This document shows, one piece after another, positions 1-11,401 of a stretch of DNA of 64,000 bases. Below the pieces are notes generated by a model. The model saw only the letters and a list, made by a program, of their open reading frames with translations, searched no databases and had not been told where the DNA came from. This DNA is from Alnus glutinosa. Taxonomy: Eukaryota > Streptophyta > Magnoliopsida > Fagales > Betulaceae. The stretch spans positions 806,001-870,000 of the forward strand of contig NC_084889.1 of NCBI RefSeq assembly GCF_958979055.1, read 5' to 3'. Made by a program: the position numbers and the translations under genes. Every line of letters begins with the position of its first letter. Position 1 is the stretch's first letter.

Positions 1-1563
1 TTGTGATGTCGACTTGGACGTAATTTGTATACAGCATTGAGTAATTTGTAAATTAGGCTAACTATAATGACAAATTTTGTATTTTTTGTTATGGAAGTAA
101 TATGAGGATAAGTTGGAAATCGTATTATAGTATAATTATGTTAAATGGTGATAGTTATCTATTTGAGTTAGTCTTTTAATTACTTATAGCACTATGGTGC
201 ATAAGTTATTTAGTAGTAGGTTTCTATTGTTCTTTTAGAGTCAGAGTTATCTTCGAGTAGGTTATTTATATTAAGGGTTTATCTTAGAATAGCTATATCT
301 TTGTAATTGTAATTCTCTTATTATAGGCGTGAGTGATTAATAAAAAATGTTTGAAAAGGGTTTTAGATTCCTTTTAAATCTCAAAGGTCTAGGTTCTCTC
401 AAAATTTAAAATCTATCCCATTGCATGTTTGTGAAACTATGCATTCACACGTAACATTTTTTCCTATTGAAATCTGCAAATAAGGATTGTTCTTCGGAGT
501 TGGTTAATGGTCTGACCGATGGAAAAAAGAGGATCAAAAGTCTATTTCCACTTTTTCAAAGAGGGATAAAAGTGTGGTGTAAAGCATTACTCTTTCTAAT
601 ATTATACAACACAAAGATTTAAGCTTTTCTTCTTCTCTTTTTTATTTTTTATTTTTTCGAGGGGGTTGGAAGTTGGGATCTCAGAACCTTTGAAATAATA
701 TAGATGTACAGTTGAGAATTTTTGTTCTTCTTTAACTTAATTCTATTATGACTCTTGATATGTGATATTTTTGCAGTATTCACAAGTAGAAACAACACAA
801 GATCTTGGTCAGAGCTAAATGACGCTATCTTAAAGCCACTTTTTTTTTCTTTCTCCGCTGAGGTCCTTAATTGAAGCTAGGATTACATTTTCTGCTGCCC
901 AATCTACATTTTCTCTGCAGCAATCGACATGTGGAGACAAAAGTATTGTCTGCCAACAATTTAACGTTAAAAAAACCGGCCTTGAATCTTCATTGGTTCA
1001 ATGCTGACATGAGCATTTGAATATAAAGAAACCCAAAAAGATTGGTTGCAGTCCAGATCAGCGTATGACCAGTACTTGTCCTATCTACCTGTGACTTAAT
1101 GATGAGGGTTTTATTTATTTATTGGATGAATATGAGGGTTTTTATTCATATCACTCAAATCAAACATTCAGCAATGAATTCTCACAAACGTCACAAGCTC
1201 ATTCAACTTGCGACCATTTAGGTGAAAGCAGCCATTTCCCCTTTCTTTATCTTATCTTATCTTGGTTCCAAATAGGCTGGCATCAGAAAGCTAAAATGCC
1301 AGCTCAGAAAGCTTCATTGGCACACACTCACATGGTCAGCAAAAGAGAAAACAGGCAGCATATGACGACTGTGTGATAGAAAATGTCTTCCAAATAGTCA
1401 GGGTATTTTATTTACAAAGACCCTTTATTAGAATGGTATAATTTTCCAAAAGATTACCTTGGAAGAACCCCACTTCTATATATTTTATGTAATGACTCCG
1501 GAAATCACCGACCGCATCTAAACTATTAATCCAAAATGATTAGTTAGGTTACAATTAGAGCTT

Positions 1564-1948
1564 TGATGTAATCCTAATCTGTAAGGATTACACTAGCTTT
1601 TATCTAAATAGCTTATCTAGTCTAAATAGAAGTAATAGTTTGAATAAGAATCTTATCTCTTCTAGTGAGAGAAGACGAGTAATAGTAGTTGTTTTCATTT
1701 AAAGTTTTATTTGAATAGCAATAGGTTATCTAGCTGAATGTATGTGATAACTCTATCTAAAATAGAGTTACACTCCTATGGGGAGTTTGCTAGGTTTATT
1801 GTGTATTTAAAGGAATGATTATGGAATATATGTTATGTTGAATTTTGTTAAGTAAAATACAGTCTCACTGTGTTTTTTGGGAGTTCCTGGCTCACTCGAA
1901 ACAACCAACCTATCAATTCTTGTGTTTTGTATTAATTGGTTCACATCA
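1564..1948 (+). mobile_element. Solo LTR (385 bp) with 5-bp target duplication
   Basis: The insertion starts TGATGTAATCC and ends GGTTCACATCA, so it has TG...CA ends with a 6-bp terminal inverted repeat (TGATGT/ACATCA). It is flanked by AGCTT at 1,559-1,563 and 1,949-1,953. The empty site survives in unit 2 near 7,330, where a single AGCTT joins the same flanks. It contains no coding sequence and has no second LTR nearby, so it is a solo LTR left by intra-element recombination. The superfamily (Copia or Gypsy) cannot be assigned from this LTR alone. Confidence 0.9.
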
Positions 1949-2416
1949 AGCTTCCCACTTAATATGGACAATCTATCCGCTCAATGTAGAACTAACTTTT
2001 TAGGGTGTTAGATTTTGTGTCCAACTGTTATAGACAATAAACTTAAATGTTGTAATTAAAAGTGTTGTAGAATGGTTGACTTGAGTGTGCATTACATAAC
2101 AATAGGGACACCAATTGACTGAACATAATTTAATTTTGAAAATAAGGCAACATTTCAACTTCAACCATGTCACAAAGTCTTGGTTGGGTAATTTCGTTAG
2201 CATCAATGTTTGGATTCTTGCATAACATGAACCAATTTTAAAACACCCACATCCATCTTTCTTCTAATATTTCTAAAAGCAACCCAATATACACCATATC
2301 TTTGAAGGATAGTCTTTAAGAATCCATGGCTCATGGCTGCTCCTTTATTCTTCTGGATGAGCCAGAGCTGACTCATGCAACAAAAAGTGGATTAACCAAC
2401 TACTTTCATCCGGCCC

Positions 2417-2424
2417 TTTAAATA
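2417..2424 (+). promoter_or_regulatory. TATA-like box of GEM-like copy 1
   Basis: TTTAAATA lies 92 bp before the ATG, in a block conserved in unit 2. It is the best core-promoter candidate for this gene. Confidence 0.4.
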
Positions 2425-2515
2425 CCTTGGCAGAATACAATGTTTGATCAACCTAAGTAAGCATTTCTAACAGCCGACAACAGTATTTTACATCATATTC
2501 CCTTCTGTTCCAAAC

Positions 2516-3518
2516 ATGAAAACCTCACTTCAGGAATTTGTTGTTGGAATTCCAATAAGCTCAGAAGCAAACCCATTTGATAGGTCACTAAAGAGATACT
2601 TACCTGATCCTGCTAGCCAATACGATAATCCGTCACGTGAAAGTGTGTCTCTCACATCCAAACATAGTAAGAATCTTGTTATTGCAGGTAGTTCAGACTC
2701 TGTGCTTAATAGGAAGAACAAGCCTGGTAAAAAACGAGACAGTTTAGCACATGGAGTCCGAGAGCATGGTAAGTACTAAGTAGCTTCTGTTTTGTCTTTG
2801 GTTTTGTTTTCCTTCATCTTTTCTAGTTCTTCCTTGCCTCTGTTGGGATCGTCAGGGTCCTAAAATCTCATTCTTTTTTCTTTCAATATCTTTTGTTTTT
2901 AAGTTTTACCCAACTGAAATATGGTTTACATGGTTCAGATTTTATTTTGATATCTTTTAATTCTTGTGAACCGCAGTTAGGCATGGGCCCAACATCACTC
3001 AAACTGTGAAGGGGAAGTTGAGCTTGGGGGCTAGAATTCTTAGAGTAGGTGGTGTGGACAAAGTGTTCAAGCGGTTATTTAGTGTTAGAGAAGGAGAGAA
3101 ATTACTGAAGGCTTCCCAGTGCTATTTATCAACCACAGCAGGTCCTATTGCAGGCCTACTCTTTATCTCCACAGACAATGTTGCATTCTGCAGTGACAGA
3201 TCAATCAAAATCTCTTCTCCAAATGGAGAGATTATAAGAATACACTACAAGGTAAGTTGCAAAGGATTATTAATTCTGTTTCTCTCTGTGTCTCTGCCTG
3301 GCTTGCTGATTGCTAATATTATAAGTAACGTTCCCATGGTGCAGGTCTTGATTCCACTGAGGAAGATAAAGAGAGTCGAGCAAAGTGAGAATATGAAGAA
3401 GCCTTCACAAAAGTACATGGAAATAGTTACTGTCGACAATTTTGACTTTTGGTTTATGGGTTTTTTAAGTTATCAGAAATCTTTCAAGTATCTTCAGGAA
3501 GCTATTTCGCAAGCTTAG
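2516..3518 (+). CDS. GEM-like GRAM-domain protein, tandem copy 1
   Basis: Three coding exons, 2,516-2,768, 2,977-3,251 and 3,345-3,518, with GT-AG introns, give 233 aa. The first ATG after the TATA-like box is used, and the N-terminus MKTSLQEFVVGIPI resembles the GEM-like group (Arabidopsis GLABRA2 EXPRESSION MODULATOR and its ABA-responsive relatives). Residues 1-84 form a variable, Ser/Lys-rich region. Conserved VKGKLSLGARILRVGG follows at 95-110, then the GRAM domain at about 115-193. The C-terminal signature DNFDFWFMGF is at 208-217. GRAM domains bind phosphoinositides or proteins at membranes. Family members respond to ABA and stress and to cell-fate signals; that role is inferred here from homology. 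The copy at 7,901-8,904 differs by only four residues. Confidence 0.9.
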
Positions 3519-4382
3519 AGGAATGCTAGTCACTCAAGAAGCAGAAATGTTAATTCCCATCTTCTTCTCAGATGTACAGCTAGGAAATTCTCTATACAAT
3601 TTCAGGCATTGTATTTTGTAATGATGAAACGCTCTCTGATTCTTCAACTATCACTTAACTATCAAATCAGATTCTTTTTGTGGTCAATGTTTAAATTTGT
3701 GAATCATAATTTTTTTTTTTTTTTTCCCTTTGGCATGGAATCAGTCGGCATGAACTGAATCCCTTTTTCCCCACTCATGCAAATGATAAACAACTTCTAG
3801 GCTCAACTGTTAACCATAATCCAATCACCTCAATCAGTGCAGATACGGCAGCGAAAGATATTGTGGAAGAGCAGCTACATCCATTTGAAGTTCAAATATG
3901 ACACGACTGGGATAAATACAAGACAGTAGATAGCTGAATGGAGTCCATAACCGATTGCATTCTATCATGACTTTGAAGTTTAAATTACAGCAGATTTCTG
4001 TTATCTGTATAGCAACTTACTTGTATATTTTCAAATTCAAACATCTGTATTATTTGTAATTGTATATAAATTTACAATCAATACAACCATCTGTTTATCA
4101 TGAGGCTGATTCCAATTGAACGCCAATTATATTTGAAGGGTGCAAAGGAACCATGTGAGTAAGCTGTCATCAGATTTTAGAGATGCATCTATGATGATAC
4201 CAGCATGTTTCTGCTGCATCTACACATATATAAATAACTGATGGTGAAAACTGCCTCCAAATAACAAGAAATTTGTCACCCATATATAAGTCAGTTTAAG
4301 GGAAAGATACGATAGAAATGACTTTAATTGGAGTAGAGCAGAAGCATATATGATAGCTCAAATTTGAAATTGATTCCGGATG
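3519..4382. other. 3' flank and spacer, no gene seen
   Basis: The first 290 bp are the 3' UTR and flank shared with unit 2. The rest, to the Cassandra target site, is AT-rich unique sequence with no supportable open frame. Confidence 0.6.
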
Positions 4383-4387
4383 CTACA

Positions 4388-4929
4388 AATGACGTCCCAC
4401 ATCGCCTGGGAATGAGGATGTGCTTATATGTATAAATGCACCCTTTATGACATAACGCGTTTTAAAGCCGTGATGACCATGAACCTATCAGAACTCCGCA
4501 GTTAAGCGTGCTTCTAGGAGAGCAATCCCAGGATGGGTAACCTCCTGGGAAGTCTAGTTTGGGGAGCCAAAAGCGGACAATATTGTGTCATTGGAGGTGG
4601 GTCGTTACAAATGGTATCAGAGCCATTGCCTAGCCTGAGATGGTGGGAGCGTGCATAAGCCCAATGAGGGACCCCAGTGGGGACGCTGGGTCCAAAGAGG
4701 GGGTGATTGTGACGTCTCACATCGCCTGGGAATGAGGATATGCTTATATGTATAAATGCACCCTTTATGACACAACGCATTTTAAAGCCGTGATGGTCAT
4801 GAACCTATCAGAACTCTACAGTTAAGCGTGCTTCTGCGAGAGCAATCCCAGGATGGGTGACCTCTTGGGAAATCTGGTTTGGGGAGCCAAAAGCGGACAA
4901 TATTGTGTCATTGGGAGTGAGTCGTTACA
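4388..4929 (+). mobile_element. Cassandra TRIM retrotransposon (5S-bearing LTRs)
   Basis: Two 222-bp LTRs (4,388-4,609 and 4,708-4,929) flank a 98-bp internal segment. The primer-binding site TGGTATCAGAGC begins at 4,612, two bases after the 5' LTR, and matches the initiator-Met tRNA site of Cassandra. A purine tract (AAAGAGGGGG) precedes the 3' LTR. Each LTR carries a 5S rRNA-like block with the pol III internal elements (GTTAAGCGTGCTT and GATGGGT(G/A)ACCTC). The 5-bp target duplication is CTACA at 4,383-4,387 and 4,930-4,934. The terminal TG of the 5' LTR has mutated to AA. The element has no coding capacity, as is normal for Cassandra. Confidence 0.95.
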
Positions 4930-5019
4930 CTACAGGTCCTGCATGATAGCTCACATTTGAAAGCTAAGGTTCTTGTTCTAGGGCTTGAGGGTGTGAGGAG
5001 AAGATTGCTTATTGAAACA

Positions 5020-5756
5020 GGAAAAATGTAAAATTGGTTCCGTAGTTGGTTTAATTTATAAATCACTCCATGTGGTATAAAAATTAACTGAGAGGTCCCT
5101 GTGGTAGGCGAAATTAACGAATTACTCCTGAAAGACAATTTCCGTCTACTAACTTGATTGAAACCATTAGGTTGACACGGCATACCCAACAAAAACGCGA
5201 CACGTGTCATTCTTAAAAAAATATATTAAAAATTTGAAACTTATAATATATATATATATAAAAAGAAAAAAAAAAGGGGAGGGGTGGGGGTTGCGACCCA
5301 CCCGCAGAGGTAGCTGGCGCCACCTAGCCCCATTTGGGGTGGCCCACAGTTGGGGGTGGGCTTCGAGCCACCTTAGTAACTCGCACGCCACACCCGGCTT
5401 ATGGGGTGGCTGCGCGGCCTTCCCCATAGTCTGGGGTTGGCTTGCGGGCCACCCCCAGCCCCATTTGGGGTGGCTCGTAGGCCACCCTCAACCCCCTCTC
5501 CTTTTAATAATAGTATTGTAAGTTTTTAACTTTTAATATATTTTTTTTATTAAAAGTGACATGTGTAGTGTTTTTATTGGGCCTAACGTGGAAACCTAAT
5601 TGTTTCTCTCAAGTAGTGGACGGAAATTAACTTTAGGGAGTAATTTGTTAATTTATACTACCACAGGGACCTCTAAGTTAATTTTTATATCACATAAAGT
5701 TATTTGTAAATTTGGCCAACCATAGAGACCAATTTTGTATTTTTTTTTGTTTCGGA
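5020..5756. mobile_element. Foldback (long inverted-repeat) DNA element
   Basis: The left arm (about 5,020-5,155) reappears inverted at about 5,612-5,756; both contain GAGGTCCCTGTGGTAG-like and TTTCCGTCYACT-like segments. The core is a GC-rich block (5,277-5,500) full of GGGGTGGC and GCCACCCC palindromic words. This architecture fits a non-autonomous Mutator-like or foldback element. No target duplication could be fixed. Open frames across the core are by-products of the repeat. The right arm also begins duplication unit 1 near position 40. Confidence 0.65.
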
Positions 5757-6537
5757 AGTAATATGAGGATAAGTTAGAAATCGTATTATAGTAGAATTAT
5801 TATAAATAATGATAGTTATATATTTGAATTAATCTTTTAATTACTTGTAGCACTATATTGCATAAGTCTTTTAGTAGTAGGTTTCTATTGTTCTTTATAT
5901 AGGTATATTTAAAAATTAGAGTCAGAGTTATTTCTGAGTAATTTATTTGTAAGAGAGGTTTATCTTAAAGTAGATGTAGAAGTTTATATCTTTGTAATTG
6001 TAATTCTCTTAGTATAGGCGTGAGTAATTATTAAAAAGTAAGCATAATTAGTCATAAACCTTGTGTTGGAAAATAGTTTTAGATTTCTTTTGAATCTCAA
6101 AGGTCTACGATCACCTAGAATCTAAAATCTATCCTTGGCATGTTTGTGAAACCATTCACGCAACATTTTTTTTTTTATTACTCTTTCTAGGGTTACAACT
6201 TTCTTCCTTTTTTTTTTTTTTTTTTTTTGGGGGGGGGGGGGGGGGTTGGGGTTGGGGGTTGGAATTGGGATCTCAGAACCTTTGAAATAATATAGATGCA
6301 CAGTTGAGAATTCTTGTTCTTCTTTAACTTAATTCTATTATGATTCTTTATGTGATATTTTTGCAGTATTTGCAAGTAGAAACAACACAAGATCTTGGTG
6401 AGAGCTAAATGACGTTATCTTAAAGCCACTTTCTTTTACCGCTGAGGTCCTTAATTGAAGCTAGGGTTACATTTTCTCTGCAGCAATCGACATGTGAAGT
6501 TAAAAGGGCCTATGTGGATAGGGAAATGCTAAATGTA

Positions 6538-6646
6538 CAACTCTTTTGTACAATTTCAACACAACCCACTCACAATGGGGTAGAGCCCATACATGTGGGC
6601 TCTACTCCATTGTGAGCGGGAGTTGTGTCAAAGTTGTGATGGGTTG
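6538..6646. mobile_element. Hairpin MITE-like insertion
   Basis: An almost perfect inverted repeat of about 50 nt per arm is centred on CCCATACATGTGGG. The sequence and its flanks (about 6,505-6,710) are absent from the matching site in unit 1 near 930. The size and hairpin suggest a MITE; termini and target site were not resolved. Confidence 0.5.
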
Positions 6647-7794
6647 TACTCCAAATCATGTCCCATGTGGATATGTGTAGCCATTCCCTCACCCACAAAC
6701 ACAAAAGTACTATTGTCGGCCAACAATTTAATGTTAAAAACCGGCCTTGAATCTTCATTGGTTCAATGCTGACATGAGCATTTGAATCAAAAGAAAGCCA
6801 AAAAGATTGGTTGCAGTCCAGATCAGCGTATGATCAGTACTTGTCCTATCTACCTGTGACTTAATGATGAGGGTTTTTATTTATTTATTGGATGAATATG
6901 GGGTTTTTTATTCATATTACTCAATCAAACATTCAGCAATGAATTCTCACAAACGTCACAAGCTGCTCATTCAACTTGCAACCATTTAAGAGAAAGCAGC
7001 CATTTCCCCTTTCTTTATCTTATCTTATCTTGGTACCAAATAGGCTGGCATCAGAAAGCTAAAATGCCAACTCAAAAAGCTTCATTGGCACACACTCACA
7101 TGGTCAGCAAAAGAGAAAAGAGGCAGCATATGACGACTGTGCGATAGAAAATGTCTTCCAAATAGTCAGGACATTTTATTTCCTCAGACCCTTTCTTAGA
7201 ATGGTATAATTTTCCAAAAGATTACCTTGGAAGAACCCCACTTCTACATATTTTGTGTAATGACTCAAGAAATCGCCAACCGCATCACCGTTTTTAATCC
7301 AAAATGATTAGTTAGGTTACAATTAGAGCTTCCCACTTAATATGAACAATCTATCTGCTCAATGTAGAATTAATTAACTTTTTAGGGTGTTAGATTTTGG
7401 GTCCAACTGTTATAGACAATAAACTTAAATGTTGTAATTGAAAGTGTTGTAGAATGGTTGATTTGAGTGTGCCTTACATAACAGTAGGGACACCAATTGG
7501 CTGAAAATAATTTAATTTTGAAAATAAGGCAACATTTCAACTTCAACCATGTCACAAAGTCTTGGTTGGTTAATTTCGTTAGCATCAATGTTTGAATTCT
7601 TGCATAACATGAACCAATTTTAAAACACCCACATCCATCTTTCTTCTAATATTTCTAAAAGCAACCCAATATACACCATATCTTTGAAGGATAGTCTTTA
7701 AGAATCCATGGCTCATGGCTGCTCCTTTATTCTTCTGGATGAGCCAGAGCTGACTCATGCAACAAAAAGTTGATTAACCAACTACTTTCATCCC

Positions 7795-7802
7795 TTTAAA
7801 TA
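7795..7802 (+). promoter_or_regulatory. TATA-like box of GEM-like copy 2
   Basis: TTTAAATA sits 99 bp before the ATG. A 14-bp indel between the box and the start distinguishes this leader from copy 1. Confidence 0.4.
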
Positions 7803-7900
7803 CCTTGGCAGAATACAATGTCTGATCAACCTAAGTAAGCATTTCTTCCTTGTATTCTAACAGCCGACAACAGTATTTTACATCCCCTGCTGTTCCAAAC

Positions 7901-8904
7901 ATGAAAACCTCACTTCAGGAATTTGTTGTTGGAATTCCAATAAGCTCAGAAGCAAACCCAGTTGATAGGTCACTAAAGAGATACTTACCTGATCCTGCTA
8001 GCCAATACAATAATCCGTCACGTGAAAGTGTGTCTCTCACATCCAAACATAGTAAGGATCTTGTTATTGCAGGTAGTTCAGACTCTGTGCTTAATAGGAA
8101 GAACAAGCCTGGTAAAAAAAGAGACAGTTTAGCACATGGAGTCCGAGAGCATGGTAAGTACTAAGTAGCTTCTGTTTTGTCTTTGGTTTTTTTTTCCTTC
8201 GTCTTTTCTAGTTCTTCCTTGCTTCTGTTGGGATCGTCAGGGTCCTAAAATCTCATTCTTTTTTCTTTCAATATCTTTTGTTTTTAAGTTTTACCCAGCT
8301 GAAATATGGTTTACATGGTTCAGATTTTATTTTGATATCTTTTAATTTCTTGTGAACCGCAGTTAGACATGGGCCCAACATCACTCAAACTGTGAAGGGG
8401 AAGTTGAGCTTGGGGGCTAGAATTCTTAGAGTAGGTGGTGTGGACAAAGTGTTCAAGCGGTTATTTAGTGTTAGAGAAGGAGAGAAATTACTGAAGGCTT
8501 CCCATTGCTATTTATCAACCACAGCAGGTCCTATTGCAGGCCTACTCTTTATCTCCACAGACAATGTTGCATTCTGCAGTGACAGATCAATCAAAATCTC
8601 TTCTCCAAATGGAGAGATTATAAGAATCCACTACAAGGTAAGTTGCAAAGGATTATTAATTCTGTTTCTCACTGTGTCTCTGCCTGGCTTGCTGATTGCT
8701 AATATTATAAGTAACGTTCCCATGGTGCAGGTCTTGATTCCACTGAGGAAGATAAAGAGAGTCGAGCAAAGTGAGAATATGAAGAAGCCTTCACAAAAGT
8801 ACATGGAAATAGTTACTGTCGACAATTTTGACTTTTGGTTTATGGGTTTTTTAAGTTATCAGAAATCTTTCAAGTATCTTCAGGAAGCTATTTCGCAAGC
8901 TTAG
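7901..8904 (+). CDS. GEM-like GRAM-domain protein, tandem copy 2
   Basis: Exons 7,901-8,153, 8,363-8,637 and 8,731-8,904 (GT-AG introns) encode 233 aa with the same exon phases as copy 1. Against copy 1 it has Val for Phe at 21, Asn for Asp at 37, Asp for Asn at 53 and His for Gln at 132. The GRAM domain (about 115-193) is otherwise identical and exon 3 has no amino-acid change. An in-frame start lies further upstream at 7,850, but the ATG at 7,901 matches copy 1 and is preferred. Both twins look intact and could be expressed. A membrane/phosphoinositide-linked GEM-like role is inferred from the family only. Confidence 0.9.
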
Positions 8905-10186
8905 AGGAATGCTAGTCACTCAAGAAGCAGAAATGTTAATTCCCATCTTCTCAGATGTACAGCTAGGAAACTCTCAATACAATTTCAGGCTTTGTATTTT
9001 GTAATGATGAAATGCTCTCTGATTCTTCAACTATTACTTAACTATTCACAAACAAATCAGATTCTTGCTGTGGTCATTGTCTAAATTTGTGATCATATTT
9101 TTTTTTTCTTTTTTGTTTTTGTTTGCTGTGTCATGGAATCAATCCCCATGAATTGAATGACTGAATCCCGTTTTGCCCATTCATTCATTTGGTAAACAAC
9201 TTCTAGGCTAGCTTGAGGGAAAGGCAGCTGAATATAGTTAAGAGGCTATTGTTTGTGTACAACTATTTTGAAGAACAGACGCTAGGAGTAACACATTGAT
9301 GACTTTTCACCCTTGAAAATAACCTTGCAAAAATCTAACCACAGCCGTGAGATCCCTCGAATGGCATCATAACTAATTTTTGAGTTTTTATGCTTGATGA
9401 AAATCTCTCTAAGCAGACAAAAAGTAATGTTATATGCTAAATACCCTCTTTCGAATGAAGCAGGAAAATGATCCCAAAGCAACCAACTATGAAGAGAAAC
9501 TCCACATAAAAGCAGAGTCTAAACAATGCTAACTTAAACTTAGAGAGTTATAGCAGCAGATCTAAGACTACCTACAGGGCCAAGAAAATCTTCAGCTTCA
9601 AATGTATGTGTGTGTGTGTGTGTGTGTGTCTCTCTCTCTCTCTCTCTCTCCCCTATAAAAAGATAATCATATTCCACCATAAATGATATCACAACTGTCT
9701 CTCTCTTTGCTGCTATTTTTCATCATTTCTATGTTTAGTTAAAGGAAGGAAGGCTTAATTTAGAAAAAGAACGAAAAATGGCCACCACCAACAAAAAAAG
9801 AGAACCAAATAGAAGAGGAAAAAACAAAAAAAAAAAACAAAAACAAAAACAAAAACAAGAAGAAGAAGAAGAAGAAGAAGAAGAAAGCTCTTGAAGATAA
9901 GAAAAGTAAAAAGGGAGCAAGGGTGGAGGAGGTCAAGCTCCACAATTTCTTCTTCTCCTTCTTGTTCTTTTGTTCCCTTGGTTGATCTTCTCTGGGGTTT
10001 GATCGTTTTCAATTTTTGGAGAAGAAATTGTGAGAGTGAAACAAAAACAGAAAGCAACATGCAGCCAATTCCATCATCATCCACCGGTAACACTTAGATC
10101 CTTCTAATTAGCACCTGGCCTGCTGTTGAACGAGTTGGATTTAGGACTTGAGATTTCAATTAGGTTGGTTCGTTTTTCTTGTTCTA

Positions 10187-10220
<34 letters not shown>

Positions 10221-11155
10221 AACATAATTAAGCCATAGTTTTCACATATCATTGAGCGCCAGAAGATTTAACAACTATGAAATTAAGATTTATGGAGTGT
10301 CTATGAATGAGAAAGATTTAACAACTATGAAATTAAGCCATAATGAATAAATCCTCCACGTTTTTTATTTTATTTTATTTAAGTAACTAAAATTCATTAA
10401 AAGCATATAGGGGTACAACTCTAATACATATAAAATAGGACAAAAATTTCTTATAAACTTTCATACAACTCACATATAAAAGTGATATGTGTCATTTAAA
10501 CATGTGAGAAACACATTTTTTTTTATTAAAAAAGCATGTGAGAAGCACTTGCTATTCAAAAAACATGTGATTCTTACATGCCAAGAGACATATGCGAATT
10601 TTATATGTAGATTGTATAAAATTTCCTATAAATCAATTTGTAGGAAATTTATGTCCTATAAAATATACAAGGGAACCTCTAATACAAAAAAAAAAAAAAA
10701 AAAACCCTAAACTTTAAAAAATTTAGAGAAATTAGAAACAGACAAGCTATTAAACCCTACTATCCATAAATAAAGGGGTTGGAATAGTATCTTCTTCAAC
10801 TCTGTCGTCACAGTTTCATGATCTTCTAAATCCTCCACATGTGAGACATGAATAAATCCTTTGAATAATAAATTTTTTTCAAATATATATATATATATGA
10901 AAATTCTAACTGATGAACACATGTGAGACATGCAAAAAATAGTAAAGCTAGCTAGAGCTTAATGGAACTCATATACTTTTTCCTTTTCCATACTACATAG
11001 GAAAAAAAGGTTGAAATATCACCAAAAATGTCACATAAAATCTAGTTGATGATCCATTTGCAGAATACAAGGTTTGATGAACCATATTATATGACTCTGG
11101 TAGTGCATGGAGAACATTCTGTGCTAGTTGAGAGACAAAACTTGTTGGGATTCCA
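8905..11155. other. Spacer: microsatellites, no supported gene
   Basis: After the unit-2 3' flank (to about 9,210) there is a (GT)n(CT)n microsatellite (9,608-9,650), then A- and GAA-rich tracts (9,825-9,890). Short open frames such as the minus-strand one near 9,282-9,482 resemble nothing I recognise. The frames at 9,735-10,097 are translations of the simple repeats. From 10,180 to 11,045 the sequence is AT-rich with T- and A-runs and no gene. Confidence 0.55.
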
Positions 11156-11375
11156 ATGCCCGAGCAAGTTGTTGGGATTCCAATCGGCTCAAGAGCAAAA
11201 GGACACTCACCTCAACCAGCTACCCAAGTGTTATATTCCCTCTCCTGCATGCAAGTGAGCCCTGACCTCCGCATTCACGCAGAGTAAGCCTCCCTAGCCT
11301 CTATCTCTCTCTCTTTTAACAATCAAAACGAAGGTGTATGTTCTAATAATGAGATTGCATGTCTTGATATTGCAG
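11156..11375 (+). pseudogene. Relic 5' exon of GEM-like copy 3
   Basis: From an ATG at 11,156 the frame reads MPEQVVGIPIGSRAKG, clearly matching the FVVGIPISSEANP start of copies 1 and 2. It then loses similarity and meets an in-frame TAA at 11,285. The same frame continues to the intact segment at 11,376. The donor-like GT sites before the stop (11,255 and 11,284) do not restore frame with the acceptor at 11,375. A short direct duplication of TTGTTGGGATTCCAAT occurs just at the start. I read this as a broken first exon, though an unseen alternative splice could exist. Confidence 0.5.
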
Positions 11376-11401
11376 GTGAAGTAAATTCAGTGCTTAAAAG
11401 G

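Larger units (their letters stand above)
1..3810. repeat. Tandem duplication, unit 1 (GEM-like gene block)
   Basis: From about position 40 to about 3,810 the sequence aligns nearly base for base with about 5,660-9,210, including promoter, introns and 3' flank. Homology starts inside a stretch that also forms the right arm of the foldback element at 5,020-5,756, and it fades in the 3' flank after a shared AACAACTTCTAGGCT. Unit 1 has a private solo LTR (1,564-1,948) and a small private duplication near 880-900. The upstream part (1-1,563) holds no gene I can support. Confidence 0.9.
5660..9210. repeat. Tandem duplication, unit 2 (GEM-like gene block)
   Basis: Second copy of the block at about 40-3,810. 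It lacks the solo LTR and has a private insertion of roughly 200 bp with a hairpin near 6,510-6,710. A T-run followed by a G-run (about 6,208-6,246) is longer here than in unit 1. The upstream part (5,757-7,849) holds no other gene. Confidence 0.9.

Noticed and set aside
4481..4556. 5S rRNA gene
   Set aside because: The 5S-like block lies within Cassandra LTRs with target duplications and a primer site, and it differs from functional plant 5S at many positions.
5204..5521. Gly/Pro/Trp-rich protein frames
   Set aside because: They are translations of the GC-rich palindromic core of a foldback element; frames exist on both strands with similar repeats. The same applies to 25,992-26,267 and 53,566-54,122.
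6538..6646. microRNA precursor
   Set aside because: The hairpin is an insertion relative to the sister unit and looks like a MITE; no mature miRNA sequence recognised.
9735..10097. Low-complexity frames on both strands, including a possible small exon ending ...SSSTG before GTAACA
   Set aside because: Generated by GAA/CAAAAA repeats; no downstream exon or domain supports a gene.
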